DNA of 64,000 nucleotides, from assembly GCA_000711775.1 (NCBI GenBank), contig ARYC01016940.1:1-64000 (forward strand). The letters run 5' to 3'. Under the pieces are notes generated by a model. It did no database searches. It was given only the letters and a program-made list of their open reading frames with translations, and had not been told where the DNA came from. This DNA comes from Oxytricha trifallax. Lineage: Eukaryota; Ciliophora; Spirotrichea; Sporadotrichida; Oxytrichidae. The translations under genes were made by a program, and so were the position numbers. Below, one piece after another: positions 22,345 to 31,178 of this stretch (the stretch's first letter is position 1; every line of letters starts with the position of its first letter).

Positions 22345-23690
22345 ATGAAACTAAACGCTTAAAATGCAAATCAAACAATAGTTAATGACAAATTCTGGAA
22401 GCAGAGGCAATTTGATGAAAGATCTAGATATAATAAATCCAGAGATATATCCTATAAAATATATGCTGCTAGATCGAGATAAGAAGATAAATTCAGATAG
22501 ACTTTCTCAAATGGTTCAAATATTGAAAGCTCGCTCAGTTAAATGAAAAATTTAAATGATAATGAAAAGTAATTTCTGGCGGTTTTAGGAGGAGGGGGCT
22601 AGGCTGGTGATAGATTGACACACATGCCAAGAGAAATCAAAACTATCGATTAAGTAATTAATGATAGAAAGCTACTACTAAGCGAGATGAGTGAGAGAGT
22701 TTATGAAATCGAAAGTCAATATCAAACTGGTGGAGATTAAGGATTTTAATTTATCTAATAATATAATATATTCCGAATAAAGCCATCGAAGAGAGTTGAA
22801 TTCAGGCAGAATAATAACGACACATAAAATTCTAACAAGCTTTCCCAATCTAAAATGTCGAAAACTAGTTACTTTAAAAATTTCTCCAGAGCGGCTCCCT
22901 TTAAATAGCATTCAACAGCTAAATAAAATAGATAGAGCTCATACTTCAGATAAACTGGCAGTCTCTCCCACCCAAGTATTTAATTAACAATGCCAAATAT
23001 CCAAAGTGGTAACAGTATCTTAAGAAACCTTTCAAGAGCAAGCAGCACTTTCAATATCAACCTCAAAACAAATAACTATTTCCTTCAATCATAGTAACAT
23101 CAATATATCCAACCTCCTATGTCAGCAACTTCCATGTTTAGTAATCAAAATCATTCATAGAGCATGACTAATTTGTTATTTTTATCTCCAACTTCTAATT
23201 AAATGACTAATATAAGCAGTTAGGGCTACTCTAATATAAATTTACCTATGAAAACACAAGATGGGTTTTAAATACAATCACCTACTTTAGAATAGTTTAG
23301 TCTTTAAACTCATAACTTATTAAATTATTTTTTCATCTTATTATTTCCTATTGCCCAATAAAATTAACCTCATTTTATATTTAATTAAAAAATAGTATAC
23401 TCACCTTAAAAGTTAAAGTTAGGAAATAGGATAAAAACTTAAGTAAGGCAAAAAGTTAATATAAATTACAGAAAACAGAAAAAAAACATTATCTTGGGTT
23501 AGCCATAATCTAGAAAGGAAGCAGAAAATTTGCAAGAATGGTTTTAAGAAATGCTACTTAATGTAGATAAGGAATTGGATATTATTAATATATTCAATTT
23601 AGTATATATTCGGATTAATAAATCTTAATATAGTCTTATTGATAAAAATTCAATTTATTAGAAAAATGATTATAAATTATATTATACTAA
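22345..23690 (+). CDS. Ser/Asn/Gln-rich protein, uninterrupted frame of over 440 codons
   Basis: From ATG 22345 (MKLNAQNANQTIVNDKFWKQ) the frame stays free of TGA for more than 1.3 kb and runs into the REP-1 terminal repeat. It begins basic (ERSRYNKSRDISYKIYAARS), has a short coiled-coil-like segment (LLLSEMSERVYEIESQY), then a long Ser/Asn/Gln-rich disordered middle. The C-terminal part KEAENLQEWFQEMLLNVDKE looks structured. A hydrophobic AT-rich stretch at about 23310-23400 may be an intron. The stop codon is not seen before the element at 23691, so the 3' end is probably separated from the gene by REP-1 or lies past it. Not recognised; cytoskeletal or centriolar proteins can look like this, but that is speculation. 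Confidence 0.6.
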
Positions 23691-24638
23691 TATTGATGAA
23701 ATACAATTAAAATGGAAAAATAGATTATAAATTAGTGGCAGTTAGCATTCTAGATTTAAATTAATTATAACCAAAACAAATTATATTATGATTTAATTAA
23801 ATATATAAATTGTGTGCAAGTGTGCAAGTTTGCAAAAATATAATCATTAGACTTTTTGTGTTGATTATGCTTCCGTGTCTCTATAACTGATTATGTTTTA
23901 GATTTGATCTCCAGTCTGTTATTGTTTGAGTCTTCGCTCCATTGGTTAACTTCTTCAGATATGTCTCGAAAATAATATGCGAATTGTACGTCATCGTAAG
24001 TGAAAGTCAGCTTGCCTGATTTGCCTTCCATCTCGGCGCTACTGTGATGCACCTCTTTCGAAGCAATCCTTTTCCTCAGCAGTTATTCTATTTCACGGGA
24101 GCTCGTTAGTCCTAGTGGTTGTGAAACAGTTCTAGTATAGTACTGATGTCTTCCTGAACTTCACATCTACTGCGAATCCACTGCCCTCAAGGAGCTTCTT
24201 CATTGCTGGAATGTTATGCTTGCTAAAGAATCTCTCTATGTTCATCTCATCTATCTACAGTACTTGCGGCTCCTAATCGAGTGATCTCCCCTCAACATTA
24301 AATCGGGTTGGTCCAGAAATCAGCTCGTAGCATATGAATATTCTATCTATCATTCTGAGGATGGTGCTCTTGCCGGTGTTCGAGGTTCCATACTGCCTGG
24401 TAAGCCAATTCTACATATTTAATTATTTAAATATATTTATATAAATACTTGTGCAGATAATTAACACAAAGTCTAATGATTATATTTTTGTACACTTGCA
24501 CACAATTTATATATTTATCATAATATAATTAGTTTTGGTTATAATTAATTTAAATCTAAAATGTTAACTGCCACTAATTTAGATCGATGTATTTCTAATT
24601 ATAATCTATTTTTCCAAATCAATTGTATTTCATCAATA
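23691..24638. mobile_element. REP-1: degenerate Rep-helicase element with terminal inverted repeats
   Basis: A 948-bp element bounded by inverted repeats of about 150-190 bp. Left TATTGATGAAATACAATT... matches right ...AATTGTATTTCATCAATA, and AAATTAGTGGCAGTTA, TAAATTAATTATAACCAAAA and the iteron-like GTGTGCAAG (left) / CTTGCACAC (right) also pair. The left arm lacks about 20 bp present in the right. The interior is much GC-richer than its surroundings and encodes part of an SF3 helicase on the minus strand. The ends resemble those of REP-2 (AATTGATTTGG(G)AAAA). The element follows the run-on frame of the gene at 22345. Confidence 0.72.
23880..24411 (-). pseudogene. Rep-like superfamily 3 helicase fragment in REP-1
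   Basis: Minus-strand reading shows a Walker A loop, YGTSNTGKSTILRMIDRIF, and a Walker B-like motif, PQVLQIDEMNIERFFSKHN. An AMKKLLEGSGFAVDV block lines up with MKTFLEGEGYPISI of REP-2, and TTTRTNELP aligns with its motif C region. A frameshift at ELP (about 24095) leads to a C-terminal part with FTYDDVQFAYYFRDIS, matching FPLSTIQMAKYFRSRL in REP-2. The nicking-domain half and any start codon are missing, and motif C has lost the canonical TSN. This is therefore a decayed relative of the REP-2 gene. Proteins of this fold unwind DNA during rolling-circle-type replication. Confidence 0.75.
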
Positions 24639-24818
24639 GAAAAGAGAAACGAATAGATTTAAAAATGAATGTTTATCATACTACATTTCTGGAGGTGGCC
24701 AGTTATGTATCAGTTTAATGCATCAACAGAGGTGAGCTTTTGAACTATACATAGCATGTTTCAAATTGAATCACAAAAATAATAAATAATATATATTTTA
24801 TTGATATGCGAGTGAGAG

Positions 24819-25787
24819 ATGGAAGTTAATCTCAATAAATTTAATAAATAAGTTCAAACTTATGATGGCAGACTCTTACAAATATAACATATTAGGTTTA
24901 TGAGAAGAGGTGCGCCAGAGTTATTCATTCCTCAAGTTATCTCACCAAGAGTAAAAATTAAAATATAAAATGATTTCTAAGATATTAATTTAATCATAAA
25001 AAGATCCAAGTATAATAAATTTGGGGTTTACCATATTCATTTGCAACTGGGTTGAAAGCAGGATTAATACAAATAGTAATGACCAAATTGAAAGAAAACT
25101 TCAAATAAAAAGAAATTTTAATTAAGTAATTTATAGATGAAAATAAAGATCTTTACATGCAACAAGACATTGAAAAAGCTAAATTTAATTAACTGGTGCA
25201 GTTTAAAAACTAAGATTAAGAGCAACTTATGGAATTATAGTAAAAATATGAATAGACTCATAGTCAATTGAATAAAGCAAAAATTAGACACACTTACCTA
25301 GTTTATATAAGATGCCTTTTAATAGGAGTTAAAATTATTTTTTTGTAGAATTTTATTAATATACTGACAGATCGCACAAAAATGGAGAAATCTTTCAGTT
25401 TGATGATTGTAATATCATAAAAATGATAGTTAAATTTGCTATGATGGTTATTTATTACTTGATGACAAAACACCTGATGATTTATCAGATAACATTAAGC
25501 AAGATAACTTGAGCTAAAATAGCAGATTCGTTAGTTCAACTCAGAAAAGTAGTAAGAAAGTTAGAAAGGTAGAAATTAGTAGAAAAGCTGTGTAGTTTCA
25601 TTAATCTCAGCCATTCATCTTAAAGCTAATCAAGAAACTCTATGTAATTTTTATTTAATATTTTTATAATAAAACCCCATCAGTAAAATTTTAGCAAAAA
25701 TTAGGAGTTAAGTAAAACTCTTAGAAATAAATGATATATAAATTCATATATTAGCTTTATTCATTTAATATTATAAAATATAATTGA
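24819..25787 (+). CDS. Hypothetical protein ending inside REP-2 terminus
   Basis: ATG 24819 opens MEVNLNKFNKQVQTYDGRLL, then RRGAPELFIPQVISPRVK. A frame change near 25040-25050 leads to a coiled-coil-like part (DLYMQQDIEKAKFNQLVQF), and another near 25410 to DDKTPDDLSDNIKQDN followed by a basic region (SSKKVRKVEISRK). The only TGA in the last frame is at 25785-25787, which lies inside the REP-2 terminal repeat, so the native 3' end may have been displaced. No recognised domain. It sits between the two REP elements and may be the continuation of the gene at 22345 interrupted by REP-1, since both run on the plus strand. Confidence 0.5.
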
Positions 25788-26168
25788 TTTGGGAAAATTA
25801 CAAAAATTAAATATAAATCAATTTAACTGTATTGTTAACTGCCATTAATTAGCGCAGCTTTTAATACTAAGTTGAAATGTACAAATCAAAATTTAATCAA
25901 GACTTTTTAACTGTACAAATTGTACATTGCGCAATTAATTGCTCTTTAATTCCTCTATAAAAAGTACAATAAGTAAATGTACAGAAAGTGGAATTGTACA
26001 ATTTGAACAAATCTAACAAAGGAAAATCCCTCTATTATGGACACAGAGTCAAATGTACAATGTACAATTGTACAATCAGAATCTCTTTGTTTTTTTTTAA
26101 TTGTACAGATTTAATTAGAGAGGGAAATGTACAATTTTGATAGGAGTGAAGTGAATAGTTTTATTAAT
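25781..26168 (+). repeat. REP-2 left terminal inverted repeat
   Basis: About 388 bp, matching 27620-28008 in reverse complement almost base for base, to the inner edge GATAGGAGTGAAGTGAATAG. It contains ten TGTACA sites plus one AGTACA between about 25871 and 26135, several as TGTACAATTGTACA-type pairs. Confidence 0.9.
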
Positions 26169-26186
26169 TAATTACTCTTAGAATAC

Positions 26187-27540
26187 TCAATTTGTGACAT
26201 TGCCATCTTCTTCGACAGTCATTTCAGCTGTGTCTTGTGCGCTCCTATCTTTCTTCCCACTCATCACTAGCGCTTGCCTGTTGCTAATCACGCCATCACT
26301 CTGCAATCTGCTTCTGAAGTACTTGGCCATCTGTATCGTTGAGAGGGGAAACTTTGCATCTCCGCTCGCATTCATTTAACTTTTCAGCATATTGATCATA
26401 ATGACTCTGGTGTAGAATGCATCTCTGTCGGGGCTCTCCATCTTGTCAAATGGCGTAGTATTGGATGTGATGATGGCTTAGCAGCCAACAAACTTCATTT
26501 CGTTAGGCTAGTACTTGATGCTTATCGGGTAGCCCTCTCCCTCCAGGAAGGTCTTCATCGTGGCGAGGTTTCTCTTGCTGAAGAATTGCTTGTGATTGAT
26601 CTCATTCATGATTACCAGTGCTGGGGCTGTGAATGGCTTGCTGCTTTCAATTAGAAAATTACTGTCTCCTTCTTTGAGTCGTTCGGTGACGAATATCTCT
26701 TCGAGCATTCTTGCGATTGTAGTTTTTCCTGTATCAGGATCTCCCCATAGCCAGACTCCATTCAGTTTTGCAGGACATCTTCTAAAGATCACTTTGTAGA
26801 GAGCATCTACTGCGTCAAAGTATTTGCAGGAATTTAGAAACTCGTCGTTAATCTTTGGCAAGCTCTTCTCATCTTTGGTGGCACTCTCAATGAAACCCAT
26901 TAGTTATTCTATCTTTGGAAGTTGAGATGCTTATCCCTGCCCTGTTTTCTTTAAGTACCGTTAAAGCACTTTCAGTTGATTTTCGCAGTTCCCGATCGCT
27001 ACGAGCTTATCTATGTCGTCTTTGATTTCCTCGTACATATCAGTCACATCCGATAGACGGCCTTTTCTCATTCCGCCAATGAACTCTTTGACAATTACCG
27101 TTTTGGAAAGCGTGTTGCCTTTGCCTTATTAGCTCAGGCGCTATGATGATGGCCTGCTGGATAGTTCGTTCACCATTTCTTAGAACTCATCGAAATCTCC
27201 TAGAGTTATCTCAATCTTGTTTGGTTGCCTGAATAGTCTCTTAATTTCTATTACTCCCAATTTATGTGCATCCAATTGCAATTTATCCAACGCTCCCTTG
27301 CCAGCGTATCGTGACGCAGTGAAATAGCTCTTTGATAGCCCTGCTTCGCCCCCTTTAATGTGAATACTCAAGTATAGCTGCTCGGTGGGAATCTCTCTGA
27401 ACTAGATTATGTGGCTAAGGCCTGTTTCTGGGTTGCTTTGAAATCCTTTTTCGCGATTCGATGATTTATCTTGAAAATGAAGAGGGTCTGCAAATTGTAC
27501 TTTTTATTGGTCTCGGTGTGCATTCTGATTTATTATATAC
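26187..27540 (-). CDS. Rep-like replication protein with SF3 helicase (REP-2)
   Basis: A long frame reads through TAA/TAG as Gln and stops at TGA 26187-26189. The SF3 helicase is complete: Walker A GVWLWGDPDTGKTTIARML, Walker B-like ALVIMNEINHKQF, B' region MKTFLEGEGYPISIKY and motif C QAIITSNTTPF. A helical C-terminus follows. Upstream, GLSHIIQF resembles HUH motif II and SRYAGKGALDK resembles motif III (YxxK), about 35 residues apart as in CRESS-DNA/rolling-circle Reps. Only one clear His is present in motif II, and motif I is not certain because all three frames are open near 27400-27540. The start codon is therefore unresolved. Such proteins nick an origin and unwind DNA. Expected partners are the TGTACA iterons in the flanking repeats (inference). 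Confidence 0.8.
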
Positions 27541-27619
27541 AGTCTTAGGGAAAAGACTTAATGTACCACTTTCCATTTCTTTGCTTTTAATATTTAAAGT
27601 GTAGATTTATATTTTTAAT

Positions 27620-28008
27620 ACTTATTAAAACTATTCACTTCACTCCTATCAAAATTGTACATTTCCCTCTCTAATTAAATCTGTACAATTAAAAAAAAAC
27701 AAAGAGATTCTGATTGTACAATTGTACATTGTACATTTGACTCTGTGTCCATAATAGAGGGATTTTCCTTTGTTAGATTTGTTCAAATTGTACAATTCCA
27801 CTTTCTGTACATTTACTTATTGTACTTTTTATAGAGGAATTAAAGAGCAATTAATTGCACAATGTACAATTTGTACAGTTAAAAAGTCTTGATTAAATTT
27901 TGATTTGTACATTTCAAATTAGTATTAAAAGCTGCGCTAATTAATGGCAGTTAACAATACAGTTAAATTGATTTATATTTAATTTTTGTAATTTTCCCAA
28001 ATCAATTA
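27620..28008 (-). repeat. REP-2 right terminal inverted repeat
   Basis: Reverse complement of 25781-26168, ending TAATTTTCCCAAATCAATTA. It holds the same TGTACA array. It lies 224 bp from the left end of TBE-2. Confidence 0.9.
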
Positions 28009-28232
28009 AATTTTAATAATAATTATAATTTTTTTTAATATATTGTTTTTAAATCCTTTGACTATCTTTAGTTTTTCCTGTTCTTGTCTTCATTGCGCTG
28101 ATTTTTTTATATCTATTCTACTTTTATAATACAATAAAATTGCTTCAATTCAACATAATTCTGCTTTATCAGTTGACAGTATGCTATTGTTTTCATTTCC
28201 CATATCTTCTAATATTTTTTGCTTTTTTCAAT

Positions 28233-28312
28233 CAAAACCCCAAAACCTCTTAGTGAGGTTATAAGTGCTTTGATTAGTAGGGTAAAGTTGAGGTCTTATT
28301 AGGGTTAGTAGA
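28233..28312 (+). repeat. TBE-2 left terminal inverted repeat
   Basis: About 80 bp pairing with 32273-32352. It starts with 17 bases of C4A4 telomere-like sequence and includes GTGAGGTTATAAGTGCTTTG and the inner TTAGGGTTAG stretch. Confidence 0.92.
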
Positions 28313-28370
28313 GAAAAGGCAGGTTTTGTAAGTGATTAATACGTATTTAATCAATATTAGTTTAATTTAA

Positions 28371-29814
28371 TCAAACGAACTTTACCAGCTTGTCTTCGTT
28401 GTATCTCTTGAATCTAGCTTTCTTTAATGGCTCAAGCATATCATCTAAGAATTGTCTTGGATATGCTGGGGCTACTATTATCTTCTCTACAATCTTCTTT
28501 ATTTCTTAGCATACATCATCTTGCTTTATGTGCTTCTCTGCTAGATTTATAGATTGTTTTTCATATTTTGTACCAAAGTAAGACATACTTTCCATATCGC
28601 TTTCTAATATTATTGCAGCTACTGCCCAAACATCCCACTAAATAGAGCCATTTGTCCATTTATCTCTGATTGGGAAGTAACCTGGAGTACCAAGAACCTT
28701 TGCTAAGGTTACAATCTCTTATCTTAAGGCTCTATTAAAATCAATTACGACTACTTCTAAAGGGCAAAGGTTTAGCATAATATTTTCAGGCTTCAAATCT
28801 CTATGAACATATCCAAGCTCGTGAAGTTCCTATACACCCTTTATCATATTAGATAGAATATCATTCAAGTCATCTGGGTATCTGTTTTAATATAGATAAT
28901 CTCGGAGAGTCATTTCAAACCTTTTTAGCCTTAGTGCGATGAAACCAAACCCTAAAATAACACCATCTAGCTTGAGCAAATTCTTGCAATCTTTTTTTCT
29001 AAGCCTTTCTAAGTACGATATATTCGTTAGTAAACTCATTTTAATACTATTCGTTCTTAAGGAGATTGCTGAAAGGATATACCTTGTAGGCATAGTCATC
29101 AACAACTATGAGTTTTGCTTTAGCAGGTACGTTTATATGTAGGTAATTTTCAATACAACTGCTAAGGTCTACTGCATTTAGTGCAGGAATATTCATGGCT
29201 CTCTCTTAATAGCATGCTAAAAAGACATTACCAGCAGGTTGATTCATTAATTCTATTCGCTTATGCCTCTTGAGCTTCTCCTGTTGTTCTTTTTTAGTCT
29301 AGAGTATTAGATTTTCTTTTAGCGAGCACTAATTTTTGAGTCTCTTTATCTTAAATTAAGAACTCATTTAGGTGATGCTTCTGCATATGCTTATTAACTT
29401 TCGCTGAGTGAGTATAAGACTTCTCACAAGTCGTGCACTAGTACCTGCCATCAACCTTATCATGCTTAAAATACACCTTAGCTTTACCAGAGTGAACCTT
29501 TTTCATATGTCTCTTCATACTGGAATCGTTCGAGAAGAAATTTTAGCAGTCTTAGCATTCAAAAGTTTTAATCTTTTCAATCTGTTTAGTTTCATTGACT
29601 TCCTCAGCAAGTTCTATTAATGTTTAGACTCCCACTTCTGCTGACTTTTTCTTGTTTTAAATTTATATAAAGAATACGCTTGCTTCAAATACAAGAGCTC
29701 TCAGCTCTGATTCCTTCTCAATGTATATAAATTCTGGTTTCTTATTTGAACCAAAGTTGAGCTATGATTAACCAGTTCCTAAACCAACTGCTTTACAATT
29801 TAAGTTGCCGCCAT
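28371..29814 (-). pseudogene. TBE 57-kDa zinc-finger/kinase protein, frame-interrupted
   Basis: Conserved TBE protein of unknown role with two C2H2 fingers followed by a protein-kinase-like domain. Fingers: CQDCQNFFSNDSSMKRHMKK...H and CTTCEKSYTHSAKVNKHMQKHH. Kinase: catalytic loop VHRDLKPENIML, DFN in place of DFG (VVVIDFNRAL), activation end GTPGYFP and WDVWAVAAIILE. The stop is TGA 28371-28373. Three shifts break the frame: a missing base just after the ATG at 29814 (ATGGCGGCAAC, compared with ATGAGCGCTAAC in TBE-1 and TBE-3), and homopolymers of 6 T (29290-29295) and 7 T (28992-28998). An alternative in-frame ATG lies at 29860. Homopolymer location makes sequencing error plausible. The kinase catalytic residues HRD are kept, but DFG is altered. 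Confidence 0.88.
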
Positions 29815-30380
29815 GTTTAAATTCAAATTCAAATTTTTATTATAAAGCTACTACAAGCATAATTACAAGAGCTACTCTTCAAAGGAGCTACGTATGTGTA
29901 AACCATAGTTTGATTTCAGATGTAAGCAACCATACTTCTCTGTAATTTATATCTATAAATTTTCTAATTTAACCCTTAAAAATTTTGATTTTGGTACCAA
30001 CTCAGATAAAGTCCAGATTGGTACTGGTACCAATTAAGTTTTGAACCAGATTGGAACCTTTCCATTAAAACCTCACTGGATTAAAACTTGGTACTAACTA
30101 AGTTTTGGTACTGTTAAATTGGTACCAATTAAACTTAAACGGATTTAGTACCAGTACTAATTAAATTTAAACTATTTTAGTACTAATTTAATGGAACTAA
30201 ATTGATAAAAATGGAGCTCCATCTCTGATGTTTGTTACAGCTTCTGCGAACTTTCTCCACGTATCTTTACAGGGTTGACCTCCTATAAGATGCCCATATT
30301 TAATAGTAAGATTTTAAACAATAGGATCCAGAAGTCTATAAATTAAAACTTGAAATTCATTAATAGGAAGAGGAACAAAG

Positions 30381-31172
30381 ATGGAATCAATGAGTGCTAC
30401 AATGAAAAGGGTGGAGGCCCAAGAAATGATCTCAAGATTCAGGAGCAAGGAAGATCTCTATCGATACCTCACTTAACATGGTAAAATAAATTGATGATAA
30501 TAAATATAATATGCAGTTAGTCTGTTCCTTCCAACGATGAAAGGTACCAAAATATCATTCTTAAAGGCTATACTCTGTAATGAGAAGAAAGCCTTTAAAA
30601 ACTAAGAGATTAAGTTGATAGAAATACCAAACTACCCAGAGATATCTGTCTTTAATCTCTATAAGGATGCTATGAAAGATGAAGAGTTGGTAGTTTACCT
30701 TCCTAATAAGAAACAGCTCTCTAACAAACTTCCAGAAAGGAGCTTCTTCTTTGGTATACTTGGTACTTTGAGAGAAGATTATCTAAGAGAAATAATTGAA
30801 GAAGCTAACAAGAAAAGCTAATCTATTTCTCCAGAAGATTAAAAGAAGCAAGGCATACTCATTAGCGAGAGCTGGTTTGCGGAGCTTAAGAAGCATTCTT
30901 ATCTATCTAGTAAGCTTTTATATATAACTTTGCAGGGAAATCCCTGGAACTGATTTATTCTTAATGAAAGGGAATGCAAAAGTTCACAGAGAGAGAAAGT
31001 CTCAAACCATTCATTAAGTTAGCAAGAGACTTTATAAAGAGGATTAAAAACCTGATGATATGAATATAGATGCTGGTGCTTGTTCAAATAGAAGAAACAT
31101 GGGTCCAAGTTTAGCCCCAGAAAAGAAAAGAAAGAGAAGCCGAATCCTTTTAAGAGTTCGTTTGATATGTGA
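30381..31172 (+). pseudogene. TBE 22-kDa ORF (copy 2), interrupted
   Basis: ATG 30381 (MESMSATMKRVEAQEMISRF) to TGA 31170-31172. It is homologous to 6553-7341 and to 47985-48584. The intact middle reads IEIPNYPEISVFNLYKDAMK and LSNKLPERSFFFGILGTL. Two adjacent TGA codons follow about codon 38 (near 30493). They are either removed with a 36-nt GT-AG intron (GTAAAAT...ATATGCAG, about 30480-30515) or are nonsense changes. A second 26-nt intron (GTAAGC...TTTGCAG, about 30910-30935) matches one in TBE-1. A one-base shift near 31120 breaks the basic C-terminal tail. Confidence 0.82.
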
Positions 31173-31178
31173 AATAAT

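Larger units (their letters stand above)
25781..28008. mobile_element. REP-2: Rep-like element with 390-bp iteron-rich inverted repeats
   Basis: A 2228-bp element with near-perfect inverted repeats of about 390 bp (25781-26168 and 27620-28008), starting TAATTGATTTGGGAAAATTA. Between them is one minus-strand gene for a Rep-like protein with a complete SF3 helicase. The coding core is far GC-richer than the flanks. Outside the repeats I see no unambiguous target duplication beyond A/T bases (flanks ...AAAATA and AATTTT...). Each repeat carries about ten TGTACA palindromes, which look like Rep-binding iterons. The arrangement (Rep-only gene inside long inverted repeats) differs from Tc1-like TBEs, Helitrons and Mavericks. 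Two single-base differences between arms suggest a young insertion. Confidence 0.82.

Noticed and set aside
26194..26799. Plus-strand ORFs of 61 and 67 codons in REP-2
   Set aside because: They are the complement of the helicase motifs of the Rep-like gene, which has clear Walker A, Walker B and motif C.
28233..28250. Macronuclear telomere or chromosome end
   Set aside because: The C4A4 runs at 28233, 32336-32352, 8480-8493 and 63105 are each only about 17 bases. They are joined to TBE terminal repeats and ANT duplications, so they are transposon ends.
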